Below, one piece after another: positions 4,896-5,945 of a DNA stretch of 5,945 nt. Source of the stretch: Prolixibacteraceae bacterium (GTDB taxonomy: Bacteria > Bacteroidota > Bacteroidia > Bacteroidales > Prolixibacteraceae); the NCBI GenBank assembly GCA_009782655.1, contig WRIQ01000078.1, positions 1-5,945 of the forward strand, in the 5' to 3' direction. Within the stretch, counting starts at the first letter, position 1. Every line of letters starts with the position of its first letter. The notes below the pieces were generated by a model. The model ran no database searches. It saw only the letters and a program-made list of their open reading frames with translations, and had not been told where the DNA came from. Both the position numbers and the translations under genes were made by a program.

Positions 4896-5945
4896 TTAAT
4901 TTTTCAGCCACCTGTCTAACCACTCTTTGAAAACACGTTGCCAGACGATACTGTTTTGGGCGCTGCTCACCCAGTGATTTTCTTCGGGGAAATAAAGAAA
5001 CTGCGCAGGTATGCCTTGCAAAACCGCCGAGTTGAAGGCTCCCATTCCCTGTGTGTATGGAATGCGGAAATCTTTTTCGCCGTGAATGACCAAAAGGGGT
5101 GTGTCCCAGTTGCCGACAAATTTGTGGGGCGACCACTCATATGATTTTTGCGCCGCCGCATTGGATTTGTCCCAATAGGGTCCGCCATAATCCCAATCCA
5201 CAAACCACATCTCTTCGGTGGTGGAATACATTTGCTCGAAATTGAAAATACCGCAATGCGTGATAAACGCTTTGAAGCGTCCGTTGTGACTTCCGGCCAA
5301 AAAGTTCACGGCATATCCGCCATAGCTTGCTCCCACGGCGCCCAAACGGTCCTCGTCTACATATGGTTCTTGTGATACTTCATCTATGGCACTCAGTAAA
5401 TCGCGAATATTTTGTCCGCCGTAATCCTTGCTGATCTGCTCGTTCCACTCGGGGCCAAAACCGGGCAGTCCGCGCCGATTGGGAGCAACGATGATATATC
5501 CGTTGGCGGCCATCATCTGGAAATTCCAACGATACGACCAGAACTGACTCACCGTGCTTTGCGGCCCGCCTTGGCAATAGAGCAGCGCCGGATATTTTTT
5601 TGAAGGGTCGAAATGCGGCGGGAAAATCACCCATGTGAGCATTTCTTTGCCGTCGGTGGTTTTTATCCAGCGTTTCTCAACCGTTGCCGAAGCCAGTTGG
5701 GAGAGTATGCCTTTGTTGATGGCTGTCAGGGATTCGTCGGCGCCGTTTTTTGGATCGACGAGAAAGAGATCGGCAGGTTGTAACATGGAAACTTTTGCAG
5801 CAATGAGTTTTTCGCCCGCGGGTTCCACGGAAGTGTAGTTGTGGACGCCTTCCGTAATTCGGCGTATGGAGCCGTCGGAAATGGCGAGGCTGTATATTTC
5901 GTTGGTGGCGTGAATGTCGCTGATGAAGTAGAGCGATTCGCTGTT
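4896..5945 (-). CDS. S9 family peptidase, DPP5-like, C-terminal part (N-terminus beyond right edge)
   Basis: The minus-strand frame is open from the window edge, giving 349 residues with no stop; the true start is off-window, and the GTG at 5828 is internal. The first 100 or so residues ([18 protein letters not shown] onward) look like the last blades of a beta-propeller. The alpha/beta-hydrolase domain follows: [31 protein letters not shown], the nucleophile Ser in GASYGGY (codon 5325-5327), Asp in [10 protein letters not shown] (5070-5072) and His in PEENHW (4974-4976). Ser to Asp is 85 residues, Asp to His 32 and Ser to the C-terminus 142. As I recall, Porphyromonas gingivalis DPP5 (684 residues; Ser542, Asp627, His659) has identical spacing. 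DPP5 is a secreted or periplasmic dipeptidyl peptidase that removes N-terminal dipeptides, so a signal peptide is expected off-window. Another S9 subfamily (acylaminoacyl peptidase-like) is possible. It is 10 bases upstream of thyA, probably cotranscribed. Confidence 0.9.
   Translation of the reverse strand, partial: NSESLYFISDIHATNEIYSLAISDGSIRRITEGVHNYTSVEPAGEKLIAAKVSMLQPADLFLVDPKNGADESLTAINKGILSQLASATVEKRWIKTTDGKEMLTWVIFPPHFDPSKKYPALLYCQGGPQSTVSQFWSYRWNFQMMAANGYIIVAPNRRGLPGFGPEWNEQISKDYGGQNIRDLLSAIDEVSQEPYVDEDRLGAVGASYGGYAVNFLAGSHNGRFKAFITHCGIFNFEQMYSTTEEMWFVDWDYGGPYWDKSNAAAQKSYEWSPHKFVGNWDTPLLVIHGEKDFRIPYTQGMGAFNSAVLQGIPAQFLYFPEENHWVSSAQNSIVWQRVFKEWLDRWLKN

Larger units (their letters stand above)
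2032..5945 (-). other. Probable operon: S9 peptidase, thyA, folA, COG2509 flavoprotein
   Basis: Four same-strand genes are separated by 10, 16 and 6 bases, with no room for promoters or terminators between them, so they are probably one transcript read right to left. The promoter lies beyond the right edge. No terminator hairpin is visible at the left end, where the last gene meets the convergent lyase-like gene. The thyA-folA pairing is functional; the peptidase and flavoprotein have no obvious link to it. Confidence 0.75.

Noticed and set aside
5635..5828. GTG at 5828 as the start of the S9 peptidase.
   Set aside because: The frame stays open for another 39 codons to the window edge, and the upstream residues continue the beta-propeller pattern (Y-F-I-S-D, then E-I-Y-S-L). 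The gene is truncated by the window and does not start here.
1..5945. CRISPR array, tRNA or rRNA gene, insertion sequence, attachment site, or defence/toxin-antitoxin module.
   Set aside because: No regularly spaced repeats, cloverleaf-like or rRNA-like sequence, transposase motifs or terminal inverted repeats were seen. Nearly all the sequence is accounted for by housekeeping-type genes.

Overview
The window looks like chromosomal DNA of a Bacteroidota bacterium, most likely of the order Bacteroidales. The starts lack clear Shine-Dalgarno sequences and sit in A/T-rich leaders. There is a class II (lipoprotein) signal peptide on a polysaccharide-lyase-like protein, an E. coli-sized ThyA next to FolA, and a C-terminal half of a secreted S9 peptidase whose catalytic spacing matches what I recall for Porphyromonas gingivalis DPP5. 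No mobile element, CRISPR array, tRNA or rRNA is visible. It reads as ordinary core genome with one degenerate-looking enzyme.

Layout. Bases 1-116 (minus strand) carry the N-terminus of a LemA-family membrane protein that runs off the left edge. A 269-base A/T-rich divergent intergenic region (117-385) with two small dyads separates it from a plus-strand gene for a 99-residue, extremely acidic protein of unknown function (386-685), which ends in a good intrinsic terminator (684-710). A leader with two consecutive hairpins (713-737, 756-780) precedes a plus-strand lipoprotein gene (810-2027) of the alginate_lyase (PF05426-like) superfamily.

From 2032 to the right edge everything is on the minus strand and tightly packed, so it reads right to left as one probable operon: a DPP5-like S9 peptidase (4896 to beyond 5945, N-terminus missing), thyA (4091-4885), folA (3577-4074) and a COG2509-type FAD-dependent dehydrogenase (2032-3570). 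The gaps are 10, 16 and 6 bases. ThyA and FolA work as a cycle: ThyA makes dTMP and releases dihydrofolate, and FolA reduces it back to tetrahydrofolate. The flavoprotein's role is unknown. The operon and the lyase gene converge with only 4 bases between stop codons.

The most notable observation is that the lyase-like lipoprotein keeps the family scaffold but seems to have lost both catalytic residues: the His of the NNHG motif and the Tyr of the later S-Y-S motif are both Asn. A lesser one is the replacement of the nearly universal active-site Trp of DHFR by Phe. I found no convincing new multi-gene system.
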